Origin: a virus
Reading direction: 5' to 3' (one strand)
Length of the DNA stretch: 32,807 bases
Virus record (IMG/VR): IMGVR_UViG_3300005549_000192
Coordinates: 1-32,807 of that record
Part shown: piece after piece, positions 7,301-15,745 of the stretch
Position numbering within the stretch: position 1 is the stretch's first letter
Layout of the letters: each line of letters starts with the position of its first letter
The notes under the pieces: model-generated
Told to the model about the DNA's origin: nothing
Seen by the model: only the letters and a program-made list of their open reading frames with translations
Database searches by the model: none
Translations under genes and position numbers: made by a program

Positions 7301-8057
7301 GAGCCGCCAAAGCCAGGTTGCCCTTCCCCGCACCCTTGGCCATGTCCCAGAGCAGCGTGGCGGAGCTCAGGGCCTTCTGGCCGGCCTCCGAGCCGAACTT
7401 CCCGAGGATCCGCTTCAGGGGAGCCCCGAAGCCGAGCTCGTTCAACTGGGCGATGGCGGCATTCCCGAGATAGCTCTCGACCGCCTTCGTCGTGTCGCCG
7501 GTCTCCTTGAGCGTCTGGAAGTAGGCAGGAGCCCCGAACTGCGCTCCGAAGGTGGCTGCGCCCAGGCCCGGGTTGACCATCCCGGCCGCAAGCCCTGGAG
7601 CGAGTCCGCCCGCCATCGCCGGCAGGCTCTCGCCCAGAAACGAGCCCGTGCCACGCGACTCGGGCGGGTAGATCGTCTGACCGGCCTGTTCGAGCGCTCC
7701 TCCGGCAGCCTCCAAGAGGCCAGAGCCGGGCATCGTCTGGACGGGAGGAGCCATGCCGCCCGGCAGAGGCCCACGACCACCGTAGGAGCTCGGCGGCTCC
7801 ATCTGGGCCATGTAGTCACCCATCGCTCCGACGCCGCGCAAGGCCGTTCCGGTCTGCTCGGTCGCAGAGCCTAGGAACGATCCGATCGGACCAGGAGTCG
7901 CAGGCTTGCGCGGGATGATCCCTTCGATGAAGGCATCGGCTTCGTCGGGCGAGAGCTCACGCGCCGGTTGCTTCTTCTTGGCGATCAGCGAATCGAGGAA
8001 CTGATCCGCCGAAGCTGGATCGAGCTCGGTCTCCCCTTCCTGAAGACTAGCGGCCAC
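4380..8057 (-). CDS. Large internal virion / ejection protein (1225 residues)
   Basis: This is a very long protein at the end of the tail module. Residues 1-300 are Gly/Ala/Pro-rich with hydrophobic helices (TFGAQFGAPAYF, LAGAAM-type stretches). Residues 300-480 are a Glu/Lys/Pro-rich linker. The rest is helical, with a C-terminal part typical of large polyvalent phage proteins of the LPD38 type (PTYSRIAKGPDFWRR, FGTFMAFKAE, FYPFGEPSLITKTF). I see no transglycosylase catalytic motif. In T7-like phages such proteins sit in the capsid and are ejected to form the trans-envelope channel. GTG 8057 overlaps the upstream gene by 11 bases. Function is inferred from length, composition and position. 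Confidence 0.7.
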   Translation of the reverse strand: MAASLQEGETELDPASADQFLDSLIAKKKQPARELSPDEADAFIEGIIPRKPATPGPIGSFLGSATEQTGTALRGVGAMGDYMAQMEPPSSYGGRGPLPGGMAPPVQTMPGSGLLEAAGGALEQAGQTIYPPESRGTGSFLGESLPAMAGGLAPGLAAGMVNPGLGAATFGAQFGAPAYFQTLKETGDTTKAVESYLGNAAIAQLNELGFGAPLKRILGKFGSEAGQKALSSATLLWDMAKGAGKGNLALAAQAGLSAKLDEVLTGQDRQVLKEMGASLTSPEGAAVGGFLGFLGSLQRPRAAKEAPEVKGEAKPVQTQPEKAPEATQPEAVTEAEKAQARKIIGRPEPVVAGAAPTMSESGAAREERRARAMKAVEQMGKAAGASEEEIASSHRLLKLVPDEMLDTEFAEQARKLRGGEPLPAIEEPPKAAPEELRAKADQEIGQPIPPEPAPVSEPKAALETTTKSEAKPGTKIIEMFAGLPPFRGKATEFSAEKTKAGLRKVGRKFVQNLLLSHGAKPKRAARLEELAKGELEVESSRATSASRAVDQAVKAHNKANPASPIELEHITEALKDQTGAKTAALPPGVREPTERMRAHMDKMSRIMIDEGMTNQTMTEVYKGRLGEYMRSTYKAHIDPKWADKIEPEVRNKLESLLVSWSQPPDQATIKSLEAAAKNKKLNGELRRQALFELKARKDLQGKTVEQVRAGMEAMLDDARLLAENPYAAMAKSNLKRKDLSVFKPRKGIPDEMKAFLGEEKNPLVAYTNTIIKQAAHIASHRKFVAMRAEGLGKWLFEEPTTKGGTNYTTRVSAGDNPRLAPLVQGKDLYTTAEIKKALFDADTILNHPIMKWLTVLNSGLKGTKTIYDQPKGTLRQAWQQIAPLVRNGYAVHAFTNAKRIGQIMFGKSPEMVAEREKLIRLRVIDTSITAAEIKDIRDISAARQLNQPWKTIAKASEKAAALFSHPDNFTKIAGWEVEKKNLMEQGLSEAAAEEKAADRIRDLLPTYSRIAKGPDFWRRQPVFGTFMAFKAEQGRNTFSLLRLISEEVKDPNPVVRKQGLKRAAHALAGAAMYPLASKVFNMVNGVDQEQDDRNRKRASEFDEQRNLIWTPNDTYVDVSDLDDGSYLTDPIMRTVAGEDPEKVIKEMVRENFYPFGEPSLITKTFVHFWEARDEYGKPMDGKNGRQNKWQWLRDQILPFTLSKKIDFGRISGLGVRKLGHVRRGA

Positions 8058-9285
8058 GAGCCCACTGCTCCGTGTAGGCCGACAGGTTCGCGTGCGTCAG
8101 GGGGATGCCGTTGGCCTGCAACACCTCTCGGATCTGCTTCCCGCTGGTCGCCTTGCTCAGGGCCGCATCCAAATTACCCTTGGCTTGTTGCGTGCTCTGC
8201 CGCTTGGTCGAGCCTGGATAGCGCGTTTCCTTCCGTGCCTTCTGCACAGCGACGTGGCGCTGCATGCTCTGTGTCTTCGGCGCTTGAGCGGCGGCTTTGT
8301 TCGCTCCGCCGCCTGAAGTGAGCATGCGTTTGCCGCCCGTGAACGGCACTTGCATGGAGCCTGGCTCTCTCGGAGGTTCAGTAGGCCCGTACGCTCCACC
8401 GGTTCGAAGATCCGGACCAAAGCCGAGCTGCTGACGAAGAAACTCGACGTCGTCTGGCCGCTTCTCCGCTTCTGCCTTGTGGAGTTCGGCGACGAGAGCT
8501 GTGCGTTTGAACTTGTCGCGTTCGTAGTCCTTGGCGCGCTGGATGTGCCCTCCGATCAGATCCTCTTGGATCAAACGTGCCTGCTCCGCTCCATATCCTT
8601 TGGTCGTGTGCTTGGAGGGAGACATCTCAACTTCCTTTGCACGCGCACGGGCCTTGTCGCGATCCGGCCCAGCCGGAGCCGCTTCGATCTGCGCGAGCAC
8701 AGGCTGCATCGCAAGCTGATTCTCCTCCGAGATCGCCGCATCTTCGGCGTGCTTCTTCTTGAGCCTCTGGAGCTCTCCAGCGATCACGGCAGGCTGAACG
8801 CCACTCGCCAGGCGTTGCTGGTAGTCGAGCTGGCCGGTTTCATCCAACACCCCAGCTTGCAGGAGGTCTCCAATGGACTGCTGTACCGACTCCATGTGCT
8901 CGGAGTTCTGCTGAGCGCCAATCAGCTCCTTCATCAAGGGATACATCTGCGCGCGGACCTTGGGATCCTGCGTCGCGTTGAAGATGACCTGGCCCGCTTC
9001 CGCCATCGACTGAGAGGGTTTCTTCTTCGCCTCCAGAGCGAGCGCTTGGAGCGCTGCGACGTTGCCCTCTCCAGCCTTCTTCTGAAGAAGCGCTTCGCGC
9101 TGAAGCTGAAACTTCTTCATCTGAAGATGGAGGTTCTGGAGCTGGAGCGCTTTGCCCATCTGCTGTTGCTCGAGCGCGGCGCGCTGGGCCTGCGCTTGGC
9201 GGTACATCTGCCCCATCTGCATGCCTTGCAACAGTGCAGCGTTCGGATCCTCTTGCTGGGACTGACCTGAGACGATCCGAACCAT
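8047..9285 (-). CDS. Coiled-coil internal virion protein
   Basis: The 412-residue protein is dominated by Gln, Ala, Lys and Leu. The first 70 residues are an unbroken helix rich in Gln (MQMGQMYRQAQAQRAALEQQQ), a likely coiled coil. Residues 80-270 are charged helices, followed by a Gly/Pro/Ser linker and a basic C-terminus. There are no catalytic or membrane signatures. ATG 9285 has GGGAGG 8 bases upstream. It lies between the Gly-rich protein (9288-10073) and the 1225-residue protein, the arrangement seen for T7-like internal core proteins (gp14, gp15, gp16). The assignment is by order and composition, not by direct similarity. Confidence 0.65.
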   Translation of the reverse strand: MVRIVSGQSQQEDPNAALLQGMQMGQMYRQAQAQRAALEQQQMGKALQLQNLHLQMKKFQLQREALLQKKAGEGNVAALQALALEAKKKPSQSMAEAGQVIFNATQDPKVRAQMYPLMKELIGAQQNSEHMESVQQSIGDLLQAGVLDETGQLDYQQRLASGVQPAVIAGELQRLKKKHAEDAAISEENQLAMQPVLAQIEAAPAGPDRDKARARAKEVEMSPSKHTTKGYGAEQARLIQEDLIGGHIQRAKDYERDKFKRTALVAELHKAEAEKRPDDVEFLRQQLGFGPDLRTGGAYGPTEPPREPGSMQVPFTGGKRMLTSGGGANKAAAQAPKTQSMQRHVAVQKARKETRYPGSTKRQSTQQAKGNLDAALSKATSGKQIREVLQANGIPLTHANLSAYTEQWARGR

Positions 9286-9287
9286 CC

Positions 9288-10073
9288 CTAGCCTCCCGTG
9301 GAGAACTGCCCGTTCGGCATGTACGGCCCTTGGAGCACTCGGTGGCCCATCGCGTTCGGGCCACGCCCGCGCATCCCGGGGTTCCCCTGCAAGCTGAAAA
9401 GGTACTGGAGCATCTCGGGATCGATCCCCTGCATCCCCTGAGCGCCACCCATCCCGCCGCCCATGCCTCCGCCCATCCCCATGAAGGTGCCCATCCCGGT
9501 CTGGGCGCCCGTCAGGAGACTCTGCGCGAGGTTGTGCTCCCCACCCGGCATCATCCCCATCAGGCGTTGCTGGGCGAGCCCGGCCATGAGGTCGCCCCGC
9601 TGCCCTGCGAGCTCGCCAAGCCGCTCCGAGCCCTGTGCCTCGACGCCAGAGCGCCCAAGCGCGAGGTTTCCGTAGATCCCCGCCAAGCCCTCATCGATCC
9701 CGGACATCGTCCGGTTGGTGTCGGACGCGATTCCGCGCTGGAGGTTGGTCCCCACCGTGGTCGAGCCCAGGCCGCTCTGGGTGAGCCCCTGGGACGCGCT
9801 GCCGAACAATTGGGTCTCCCGGTCAAGCGCCGCGCGCTTCGCTCCACGCCCAAGCCGAGAGGCTTCCCGACGAGCCGTGTCGTAGCCACCGAGCTGTTGC
9901 TGGGTGGCTTGCCGCGAAAGAGCCTCCTGCTGAGAGAGGCTCCGCCCCTGGATCGCCTCTGTCGCCCCCAGGGAGCGCTTGAGGTTCCGGTTGTACTTCT
10001 TCCTGAGCTTCTTCTGCTTGCGGCTGGCGAGGTAGTCCTGACCGAAGCTCATGCCGCCAGCCAGAAGTGCCAT
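9288..10073 (-). CDS. Gly/Met-rich internal virion protein, T7 gp14-like position
   Basis: The 261-residue protein starts with a hydrophobic, Gly-rich patch (MALLAGGMSFGQDYLA), then a strongly basic run (RKQKKLRKKYNRNLKR). Ala/Gln/Arg-rich helices and repeated Leu-Gly segments follow, then a low-complexity Met-Gly stretch near residues 195-215. This is the usual look of the small internal or ejection proteins that precede the long core proteins in podoviruses. They associate with the inner membrane during DNA entry. It directly precedes the coiled-coil gene with a 2-base gap. No enzymatic motif is seen. Confidence 0.65.
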   Translation of the reverse strand: MALLAGGMSFGQDYLASRKQKKLRKKYNRNLKRSLGATEAIQGRSLSQQEALSRQATQQQLGGYDTARREASRLGRGAKRAALDRETQLFGSASQGLTQSGLGSTTVGTNLQRGIASDTNRTMSGIDEGLAGIYGNLALGRSGVEAQGSERLGELAGQRGDLMAGLAQQRLMGMMPGGEHNLAQSLLTGAQTGMGTFMGMGGGMGGGMGGAQGMQGIDPEMLQYLFSLQGNPGMRGRGPNAMGHRVLQGPYMPNGQFSTGG

Positions 10074-10097
10074 GGTTACGGGATCGATACGACTACC

Positions 10098-10211
10098 TCA
10101 CTCCTTCACACGCACCCGGTGTGTGGGGTCCTTCGGGCACAGCCAACGCTCCCTCCAGCTCAGCGTGGTCTTGGCACCACACACCGTGCAGGTCAGCCAG
10201 AAGAGCTTCAT
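10098..10211 (-). CDS. 37-residue zinc-finger-like protein
   Basis: A very short gene starts at ATG 10211, overlapping the previous stop as ATGA, and ends at TGA 10098-10100. The protein has C8-x2-C11-x13-C25-x5-H31, a plausible CCCH zinc site, with a WLCPKDPTH core. The C-terminal half of the 145-residue protein at 27821-28258 has almost the same pattern (C-x2-C-x14-C-x5-H, WVCGKDPSH), which supports this as a real coding region. The role is unknown; structural stabilisation or nucleic-acid contact are possible. Confidence 0.65.
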   Translation of the reverse strand: MKLFWLTCTVCGAKTTLSWRERWLCPKDPTHRVRVKE

Positions 10212-10579
10212 CCGCGCATCCTGCCGGTTCGGCGGAGCTCCGCCAAGAGTGCGTTGTGCGCCACCCGGATCTGGGCCGCCGTCGCACCCGATACCAGGTC
10301 CGCTTGGCGGGCGATCGGATCATGGTTCTTGTCCCCCGCGGCCACCTTGTCCACCACGAGGCCGCGCTTCGTCTGGGTGAGTCCTCCGCCGGGCGCAGCC
10401 CGCACCTCGAGCCGCCCGATCTTGGAGACCTCCAGGCTCTCTCCGTTACGTTGTGAGCTCTCGATGTGCCCATCCAGGGCTCGGCGTACCTGGCCCGGCA
10501 AGCGGCTCCCAGCGCGCGGCGTGAAGCGTTGCGGACTATCACCCTTCCGCACGGTTCTCCCTGGGGTCATCCCGCTCAT
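10208..10579 (-). CDS. Unknown tail-module protein (123 residues)
   Basis: The start at ATG 10579 is fixed by AAGGAG 7 bases upstream and by ATGA overlap with the preceding gene; a longer reading frame upstream is not needed. The protein has a basic N-terminus (TPGRTVRKGDSPQRFTPRAG), a middle with KIGRLEVR and TKRGLVVDK strands, and a helical C-terminus (AAQIRVAHNALLAELRRTGR). I do not recognise the family. It sits among tail and internal-virion genes, so a minor structural or assembly role is likely but unproven. Confidence 0.65.
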   Translation of the reverse strand: MSGMTPGRTVRKGDSPQRFTPRAGSRLPGQVRRALDGHIESSQRNGESLEVSKIGRLEVRAAPGGGLTQTKRGLVVDKVAAGDKNHDPIARQADLVSGATAAQIRVAHNALLAELRRTGRMRG

Positions 10580-10791
10580 CGTTTCTCCTTGTCCGCAGGT
10601 ACGTCTCGGTGGGAGACGAGCAACGTCGCCCCGCCCTCTGGCCAGATCAAGCGCGGCTCGCACCAGCATCCGATGTCCACGAAGTGGCGCTTGGCCATCT
10701 TCTTCGGCAGGAGGTGCAGGAAACCGTCGAACTTGGAGCTCCTGTCGCGCCCGAGCTGGCGCGTGTCGACCTGAAGCCACTTCTTAGGCAT
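10576..10791 (-). CDS. Small conserved podovirus-type protein with Cys-x-Cys-x-Pro motif
   Basis: The 71-residue protein starts at ATG 10791, overlapping the big tail gene stop by one base (TGATG), and ends in ATGA overlap with the next gene. The pattern 'H/L-x-x-P-K ... H ... GCWCEP ... S-H-R-D' matches a small phage protein commonly found beside podovirus tail genes (HVLP-type start, CWC-x-P centre, final His-x-Asp). Its function is unknown in the family. Two Cys, a His and acidic residues could bind metal. Confidence 0.6.
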   Translation of the reverse strand: MPKKWLQVDTRQLGRDRSSKFDGFLHLLPKKMAKRHFVDIGCWCEPRLIWPEGGATLLVSHRDVPADKEKR

Positions 10792-13700
10792 CAGCCCCTC
10801 GCTCTCGGCCGAACCAATCCGGCCTGCGCTGCGTAGACGTATGCCCTCTGGAAGCTGAACCGTTCCTCGGCTGCGGCGTTCCTGAGCCTGAGCCCACAGT
10901 ACGCCCCGACGACTCGGTCCCACCTAGGAGCGTTCCTGCCGGGCCCCAGGATCCCCATCTTGAGCGCCACGCCGAAGCTGTCCGGTTCGTCAGAGGCGAA
11001 GAGCTCGTAGCGACAACCATCGTCGCGATCACCGAGTACCACCGTCAGCCCTTGGAACTGCGTCTCGAAGCCTGTGACTTGCTCGCCGGCTTGGATCGGG
11101 AAGATCGTGACGAACGAGTCGATCGGGATCTTCGTCGTCCCGTCCGTTTCTGTGTCGTCGGATTTCGATGCGCTGTCCCATTTGCGGATGTACCCATCCT
11201 CACAACCGAAGATGAGGACCCGGTCGTCGAAGGCATCTCCGTCGAGAACGTGAATGTCGGTGGGCTGGACGTTCGTGACCGACGACGTCCCGAAGAGGTC
11301 TTTCGCGAAGCCGTCGTTCCTGGCCTCCCAGAACCAGTGAGCCACCTGAGTTCCTCCGGCGCCAAACGGCAACTGCACGATGTGTACTCCGTCATCCTGG
11401 TAGTTCCACGCCAGCTTGACGTGGTAGCTCTCGAAGTCGATCTCCTGGAGCTGGCGCTCGATCTTCCCGAGAGACATGCGCTCAGGCTTCGCTCCGGGCA
11501 CCCAGCGGAAGAGTCCTCCCCGGGATCCCACGAAGTAGAGGACGCCGTTCGGGTCCTTGCACCACGGACGACCAAACGCCATCCCCGTGATGTCCGTGAC
11601 AAGTTCCAGACGACCGCCTGCGGCAGGATCCCCGATGAGCGCCCAGATGGAATGGTCACCACCGAACACGAGCCAGTCCTCCGAGTAGGGGACGACCGCG
11701 TTGATGATGTCCGGGCAGAGCCCTGCGTTCGAGTTGTTGCCCGCGACCGCATCGACTTCGCTCGGGACCGGCGGGAAGTAGTCCCAGTTCGTCGGGTCGT
11801 CCTTCTTCGAAAGGAACCAGTTGTGCGGCTCATCGGCGCTCCTTGCCAGAACGATCCTACCCCGCCAGGCTTCGATCAAAGCGCAGCGCGACGGGATGGC
11901 TCCGGAGGAGAGCGACTTGTATTCCGCCACGGTGTTCGAGATCGGCTCGAAGAACTTGAGTTGCCGTCCATCCGTCCAGTACGCCTTCTTGTAGAGCGCC
12001 ACACCTTGGATGTACTTCGCAGTCGAGTCGAGCGCGCCGCTACCACCCGTCGGGGTCGTCACGCCTGCGGTCGTGAAACGCACGATGTCTCCACCTGAAA
12101 CGCCCATCGAATAGAGCGTGCGCACCGCGCCGGACGCCTGCGCAGAGGAGACGAGCCTGATCTTGAAGAGGTTGTCGTCACCGCTCGTCACGACCGACGT
12201 CGCGACGAGAACGTGCTCGACGCGCTTGGTCGTCAGATCTGAACGGTAGTCGGGGATCCTCCGATCGACCGCCAGCGCGTAGGCAACCGTACCGGAGACC
12301 CCTGCGTGGCTGTGAAGCAACGTGCCCGTCTTCGTGTAGACGCGGAACCCGCCCGCCGTCGAGCCGTAGGGCACGTAGACGTTGTCGAACTCGTCGACGT
12401 CGATCCGCGGGTGATTGTTTGTCGGCATCGCAGAAGCGAAGCCCACCGCCCAAGCGCCATCGGCTACCTGGATCGAGAAGTCGGTGCCCTGATCGATGAT
12501 GAGCCGCAGGTTGGCGGAGTCGGTCGTGCCGGTCCCGCTCGGGATCGGCCCCAACGAGAGGATGTTTCCATCCGAGTTGATCGCGACCGCGTAGCCGTAG
12601 CCGCCCGAGCGGTTGCCGCCGATCAGCTCCATTTCGTTCGCACACCACACAATCTTGCCCTTGGCGTCGTACTTCGTGACGCAGCCCCAGGCCTTGTTGG
12701 CAAGCCCCTGCGCTATCGATGCCGCCGTACCAGCCTGATTCGGCGGAGCGGCCACACGGTCCTGCCCGCTGCCCGTGACCCCGAAGGGATGCGGGTAGTT
12801 GTTTGTGGCTGCCGTCCCGAAGGGCAAGTTGACCTGTGCTCCGAACCTGTGCGCCAGCATGCCCTCGATCAACGTCACCTCGTTGATCGTCTGGCTCTGC
12901 GCCAGCGTGTTGTACTGGATCGCATCGAACGTGAGCACGTTCTGCGTCGCGTCCGCACGAGACTTCCGATCGAGCACCACCACCTCGAGGATGTCGCCGA
13001 GGTAGTTCTTGACCGTGGCCGAAGGGCTCGGGCTCGAGGCTGCCGGGTCATCCCGGAAGAGACCGAAGTACGAAGCCCTGAGCGTCGCCTGGACACGAGA
13101 CTGGAAGCTGTCGATCGGTGAACCGTTGATCCGGAAAACCGAGCCTGCCGTCATGCCCGAGACAGCTCCGTCGCACACCATCGTCAGGATGACGATCTGG
13201 CCCTTGTTGGTCGTCGTCGAGTCAGGGTTCGAGCCGCCGTCCTGTCGCGCATCGAAGCGTCCATCCCGGATCTGTCCGGCCGTGCCATCTCCGCCAGAGA
13301 GCGCCGTCTCACCCGTGTACCAAAAGAGCCGCCCGGCGAGCGCAGTCGGGGGCAACGTGTTGCCGTTCGCGCTGGTGGCGTTGACGAAGAGACAATGGAA
13401 GTCAGAGCCCGAGGTGGCGTTGTCGCGGTCCTGCCCGAAGAGCCAGCGCGCGACGTCGCTCGCGTCCGGTGAAGACTGCGAGGGCCGACACACGATGAAC
13501 ATCGCCCAGGCGGAATCCGTGTAGCCAGGAACGATCGTCCGTTGCTGATCGGCGAACTCCTTCGCGAGCGAGGCATTCTGAAGCGAGCGGAGCGCCTGAA
13601 AGGGCTCGTTCTCGTTCCCGAGGTTGAAGCGCACGCCCTGGTGCTCAAGCCACGCATCCAGCGCCAGCACCGGAGCCTTGTCAGGGGTCGACTGCCCATC

Positions 13701-14729
13701 ACCGAAGGTCGCGTAGACGTGCCGCAGACCATCGGAGGAGTCGCGCCAACGCGCGATCTCGACCCCTTCCTCGATGTCGCTCGTGACGTCCGACTGATCG
13801 ATCGTGTCGCCCGAGTAGTGCGTCCAGAGCCTCTGCTGGATCTTCGTCAGATTGTCGAGCGTCCAGTCCTCCGAGTCTGGCGAGGACTCCGGGTACTTCG
13901 GATCACGATCACGCCAGTAGAGGGTCGTGTCCTCGGTAGACGGTTCGGAGGCCACGATCACCGAGCCGTCCGTCTTCACCGCGATCGAGTTCGCCGGGTG
14001 CGGAACACGCCAAGCCTGCACTTCCTCCGGATCGGTCTCGTCGATGAAGTCGTAGATTCTGACGTAGGACTTCTTGCGATCGGTCCGGTTCTGCACCGTG
14101 TAGAGCCGGTCCCCGAAGAGCTTCATCTCCTCGGTGTAGGCTTTCGGCATGATCTCGAAGAGCTGTTCGGTCTTGTTGTCCGGGATCTGCTCGTAGCACC
14201 AGATCGCAGCCGTCTGCTGGTCTCCACCAGAGGAGACCGCGGCGTAGATCCGGTCGAACTCGTCGATCGCGAGCGTACGCACGACGTGGTTGGTGTCCTT
14301 GGCCGGGAGCGTGAGCCGCCAGAGCTTCTCGCCGTCCGCCGAGAACTTGACGACGCCGGAGTTCCCATCCAGCGCGTAGACGTTCCCCTGCCGATCGGTC
14401 TTGACGTTCTTCGAATCCGTGCCGGCCGGCGTGGATTTGTTCCACGTCGTAGTCTCGAGGCCGCTCGCGATCGCGCTGTAGCTGATCTGGCGGTTGTCGA
14501 CGAAGAAACTCTGAAGGCCAACCGCCTTCGTACCGACCGTCTTCAGCGCACTCGTCAGGTACTTGGAGAGCCCCGCCCTCGAGGCTCCACCAAGACGGCC
14601 AGTCAGGCAGTCTTGGTAGCGCATGTTATTGAGTTCACGCGCCGACAGTTCCGGTTGATCGCTGAAGGAAAAGCCCTCTAGGAGTCCCAGACGGGGCCAT
14701 TCGATCGGGATGACTTGCTCGCGAGACAT
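10791..14729 (-). CDS. Giant tail protein with beta-propeller-like repeats and LamG-like insert
   Basis: The 1312-residue protein starts at ATG 14729 (TGATG overlap with the preceding stop). The first 60 residues (LNNMRYQDCLTGRLGGASRAG) resemble the start of podovirus tail-tube B proteins such as T7 gp12. Residues 100-330 hold strand repeats like NVYALDGNSGVVKFSADGEK and ASDEFDRIYAAV, as in beta-propellers. Residues 360-620 look like a concanavalin/LamG fold, ending in GDILEVVVLDR and EGMLAHRFG. A second propeller-type set follows to about residue 1100 (WCKDPNGVLYFVG, KPERMSLG). It probably forms the tail nozzle and may bind receptor sugars through the insert. The domain calls are by pattern, not search. 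Confidence 0.7.
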   Translation of the reverse strand: MSREQVIPIEWPRLGLLEGFSFSDQPELSARELNNMRYQDCLTGRLGGASRAGLSKYLTSALKTVGTKAVGLQSFFVDNRQISYSAIASGLETTTWNKSTPAGTDSKNVKTDRQGNVYALDGNSGVVKFSADGEKLWRLTLPAKDTNHVVRTLAIDEFDRIYAAVSSGGDQQTAAIWCYEQIPDNKTEQLFEIMPKAYTEEMKLFGDRLYTVQNRTDRKKSYVRIYDFIDETDPEEVQAWRVPHPANSIAVKTDGSVIVASEPSTEDTTLYWRDRDPKYPESSPDSEDWTLDNLTKIQQRLWTHYSGDTIDQSDVTSDIEEGVEIARWRDSSDGLRHVYATFGDGQSTPDKAPVLALDAWLEHQGVRFNLGNENEPFQALRSLQNASLAKEFADQQRTIVPGYTDSAWAMFIVCRPSQSSPDASDVARWLFGQDRDNATSGSDFHCLFVNATSANGNTLPPTALAGRLFWYTGETALSGGDGTAGQIRDGRFDARQDGGSNPDSTTTNKGQIVILTMVCDGAVSGMTAGSVFRINGSPIDSFQSRVQATLRASYFGLFRDDPAASSPSPSATVKNYLGDILEVVVLDRKSRADATQNVLTFDAIQYNTLAQSQTINEVTLIEGMLAHRFGAQVNLPFGTAATNNYPHPFGVTGSGQDRVAAPPNQAGTAASIAQGLANKAWGCVTKYDAKGKIVWCANEMELIGGNRSGGYGYAVAINSDGNILSLGPIPSGTGTTDSANLRLIIDQGTDFSIQVADGAWAVGFASAMPTNNHPRIDVDEFDNVYVPYGSTAGGFRVYTKTGTLLHSHAGVSGTVAYALAVDRRIPDYRSDLTTKRVEHVLVATSVVTSGDDNLFKIRLVSSAQASGAVRTLYSMGVSGGDIVRFTTAGVTTPTGGSGALDSTAKYIQGVALYKKAYWTDGRQLKFFEPISNTVAEYKSLSSGAIPSRCALIEAWRGRIVLARSADEPHNWFLSKKDDPTNWDYFPPVPSEVDAVAGNNSNAGLCPDIINAVVPYSEDWLVFGGDHSIWALIGDPAAGGRLELVTDITGMAFGRPWCKDPNGVLYFVGSRGGLFRWVPGAKPERMSLGKIERQLQEIDFESYHVKLAWNYQDDGVHIVQLPFGAGGTQVAHWFWEARNDGFAKDLFGTSSVTNVQPTDIHVLDGDAFDDRVLIFGCEDGYIRKWDSASKSDDTETDGTTKIPIDSFVTIFPIQAGEQVTGFETQFQGLTVVLGDRDDGCRYELFASDEPDSFGVALKMGILGPGRNAPRWDRVVGAYCGLRLRNAAAEERFSFQRAYVYAAQAGLVRPRARG

Positions 14730-15673
14730 CAGGAGGGTCCGCTGATCCTTGAGGTGGTCTCGTACCACTCGCCGACTTCACTACCACGCCGCCAGTTCTC
14801 GATCCCGCCCCGCGTCTGGGAGTAGGGCTGGATCGCGCCATCCGACTTCCTGGCCGCCTGGAACACAGGTCCGGCGTGGATCATCGCCAGGCGCTCATCC
14901 AGCGTGGAGTTGTCCTCCCGGACGTAGCCGCGCGCGAAGGCACGCACGATCTGCACAAGCAGGCCCTCGATGTACTCCGGCACCGCGATCAGCGTGGAGT
15001 CACTGGAGAGCCGCGCCCAGCGCTGGCGGTAGAAGAGCCTGAGCGCTCCGGCCTGATTGGAGCCTGCCCCGGGGGCGATCTCGAGGATGGGCACCGGAGG
15101 AGTCCCGGCGTAGGAGATCGCCGCGTAGAAGTGGGCGTCGTTCGGCCCGGCGTCCTCACGGGCTTGCAGCACCTCCGCTAGGCTCGTCAGGGTGACGTGG
15201 GCGCGGTTCCCGGTGCCGGAGCCTTGGATCGCGATGATGTCCCTGGTGTCGTCTGGGAGGTCGATGGAGAAGGGCTGGAGCGTGAAGCCGATCCCGGTCT
15301 GGTTCGTCGAGGCGATCGAATCCACGAGCACGATCGCGTTGGCCGATGTGCGGCTCTCGACCTCGTAGGTGCCGAGCGTTGCGCCTGTGCCCTCGTCGGT
15401 GATCTCGAGCTCGTCGCCTTCGACGAAGGTGTAGTTCGTGAACGCCGCCGTCAGGCCCAGCGTCCGCGTCGAGGCCGTCCACGTGGCGGCCGTGCCCGAG
15501 ATCGTGCCCCTCAGGCTGAGCAGGGTCGAGCGCCCCTGGGCGAACTTCCATGCGTGCATCGAGTAGAGGTGCTCGCCTGCCTGGTTCAGGATCGAGATCG
15601 GGTCCAGATCCGGAGGCCACGAGCCAAGCGTGTGCTTGGCGAAGTCGAGGAGCGCCTTGGTGGTGAGGGTCAT
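14729..15673 (-). CDS. Tail adaptor / tail-tube A-like protein
   Basis: The 314-residue protein starts at ATG 15673 (MTLTTKALLDFAKHTLG). It has an N-terminal helix bundle, a Thr-rich beta insert (residues 50-145, TISGTAATWTAST and EGDELEITDEGTG), then LPDDTRDIIAIQG, and a C-terminal helical part with the REDNSTLDERLA pattern. Proteins of this plan directly precede the gp12-like nozzle protein in podoviruses and join portal to tail (T7 gp11 type). The gene follows the hairpin terminator at 15683-15717. There is no good Shine-Dalgarno sequence; a TTG at 15703 is less likely. Confidence 0.65.
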   Translation of the reverse strand: MTLTTKALLDFAKHTLGSWPPDLDPISILNQAGEHLYSMHAWKFAQGRSTLLSLRGTISGTAATWTASTRTLGLTAAFTNYTFVEGDELEITDEGTGATLGTYEVESRTSANAIVLVDSIASTNQTGIGFTLQPFSIDLPDDTRDIIAIQGSGTGNRAHVTLTSLAEVLQAREDAGPNDAHFYAAISYAGTPPVPILEIAPGAGSNQAGALRLFYRQRWARLSSDSTLIAVPEYIEGLLVQIVRAFARGYVREDNSTLDERLAMIHAGPVFQAARKSDGAIQPYSQTRGGIENWRRGSEVGEWYETTSRISGPS

Positions 15674-15682
15674 CGGATGAAA

Positions 15683-15717
15683 GAGGCCGGCCCCCTGGAG
15701 CAAGAGGAGCCGGCCTC
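15683..15717 (-). terminator. Strong hairpin between capsid and tail genes
   Basis: GAGGCCGGC (15683-15691) and GCCGGCCTC (15709-15717) form a perfect 9-base-pair GC-rich stem with a 17-base loop. On the minus strand the stem is followed by TTTC, a short U-tract. It lies in the 72-base gap between the gene ending at 15746 and the one starting at 15673. It would give partial termination, favouring capsid over tail transcripts, or may act as an RNA-stabilising hairpin. Confidence 0.6.
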
Positions 15718-15745
15718 GGGGGGAACCGAAAGCTGTGAAGGAGTG

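Noticed and set aside
8390-8415. GGTTCGAAGATCC resembles a tRNA T-arm
   Set aside because: It lies within a well-supported coding region and no acceptor or anticodon stem is present. No tRNA was seen elsewhere either.
9234-10787. Long open frame on the plus strand of the internal virion genes
   Set aside because: It is the antisense image of GC-rich coding DNA, Arg/Pro/Leu-rich with no motif or ribosome site, and it covers several clear overlapping minus-strand genes.
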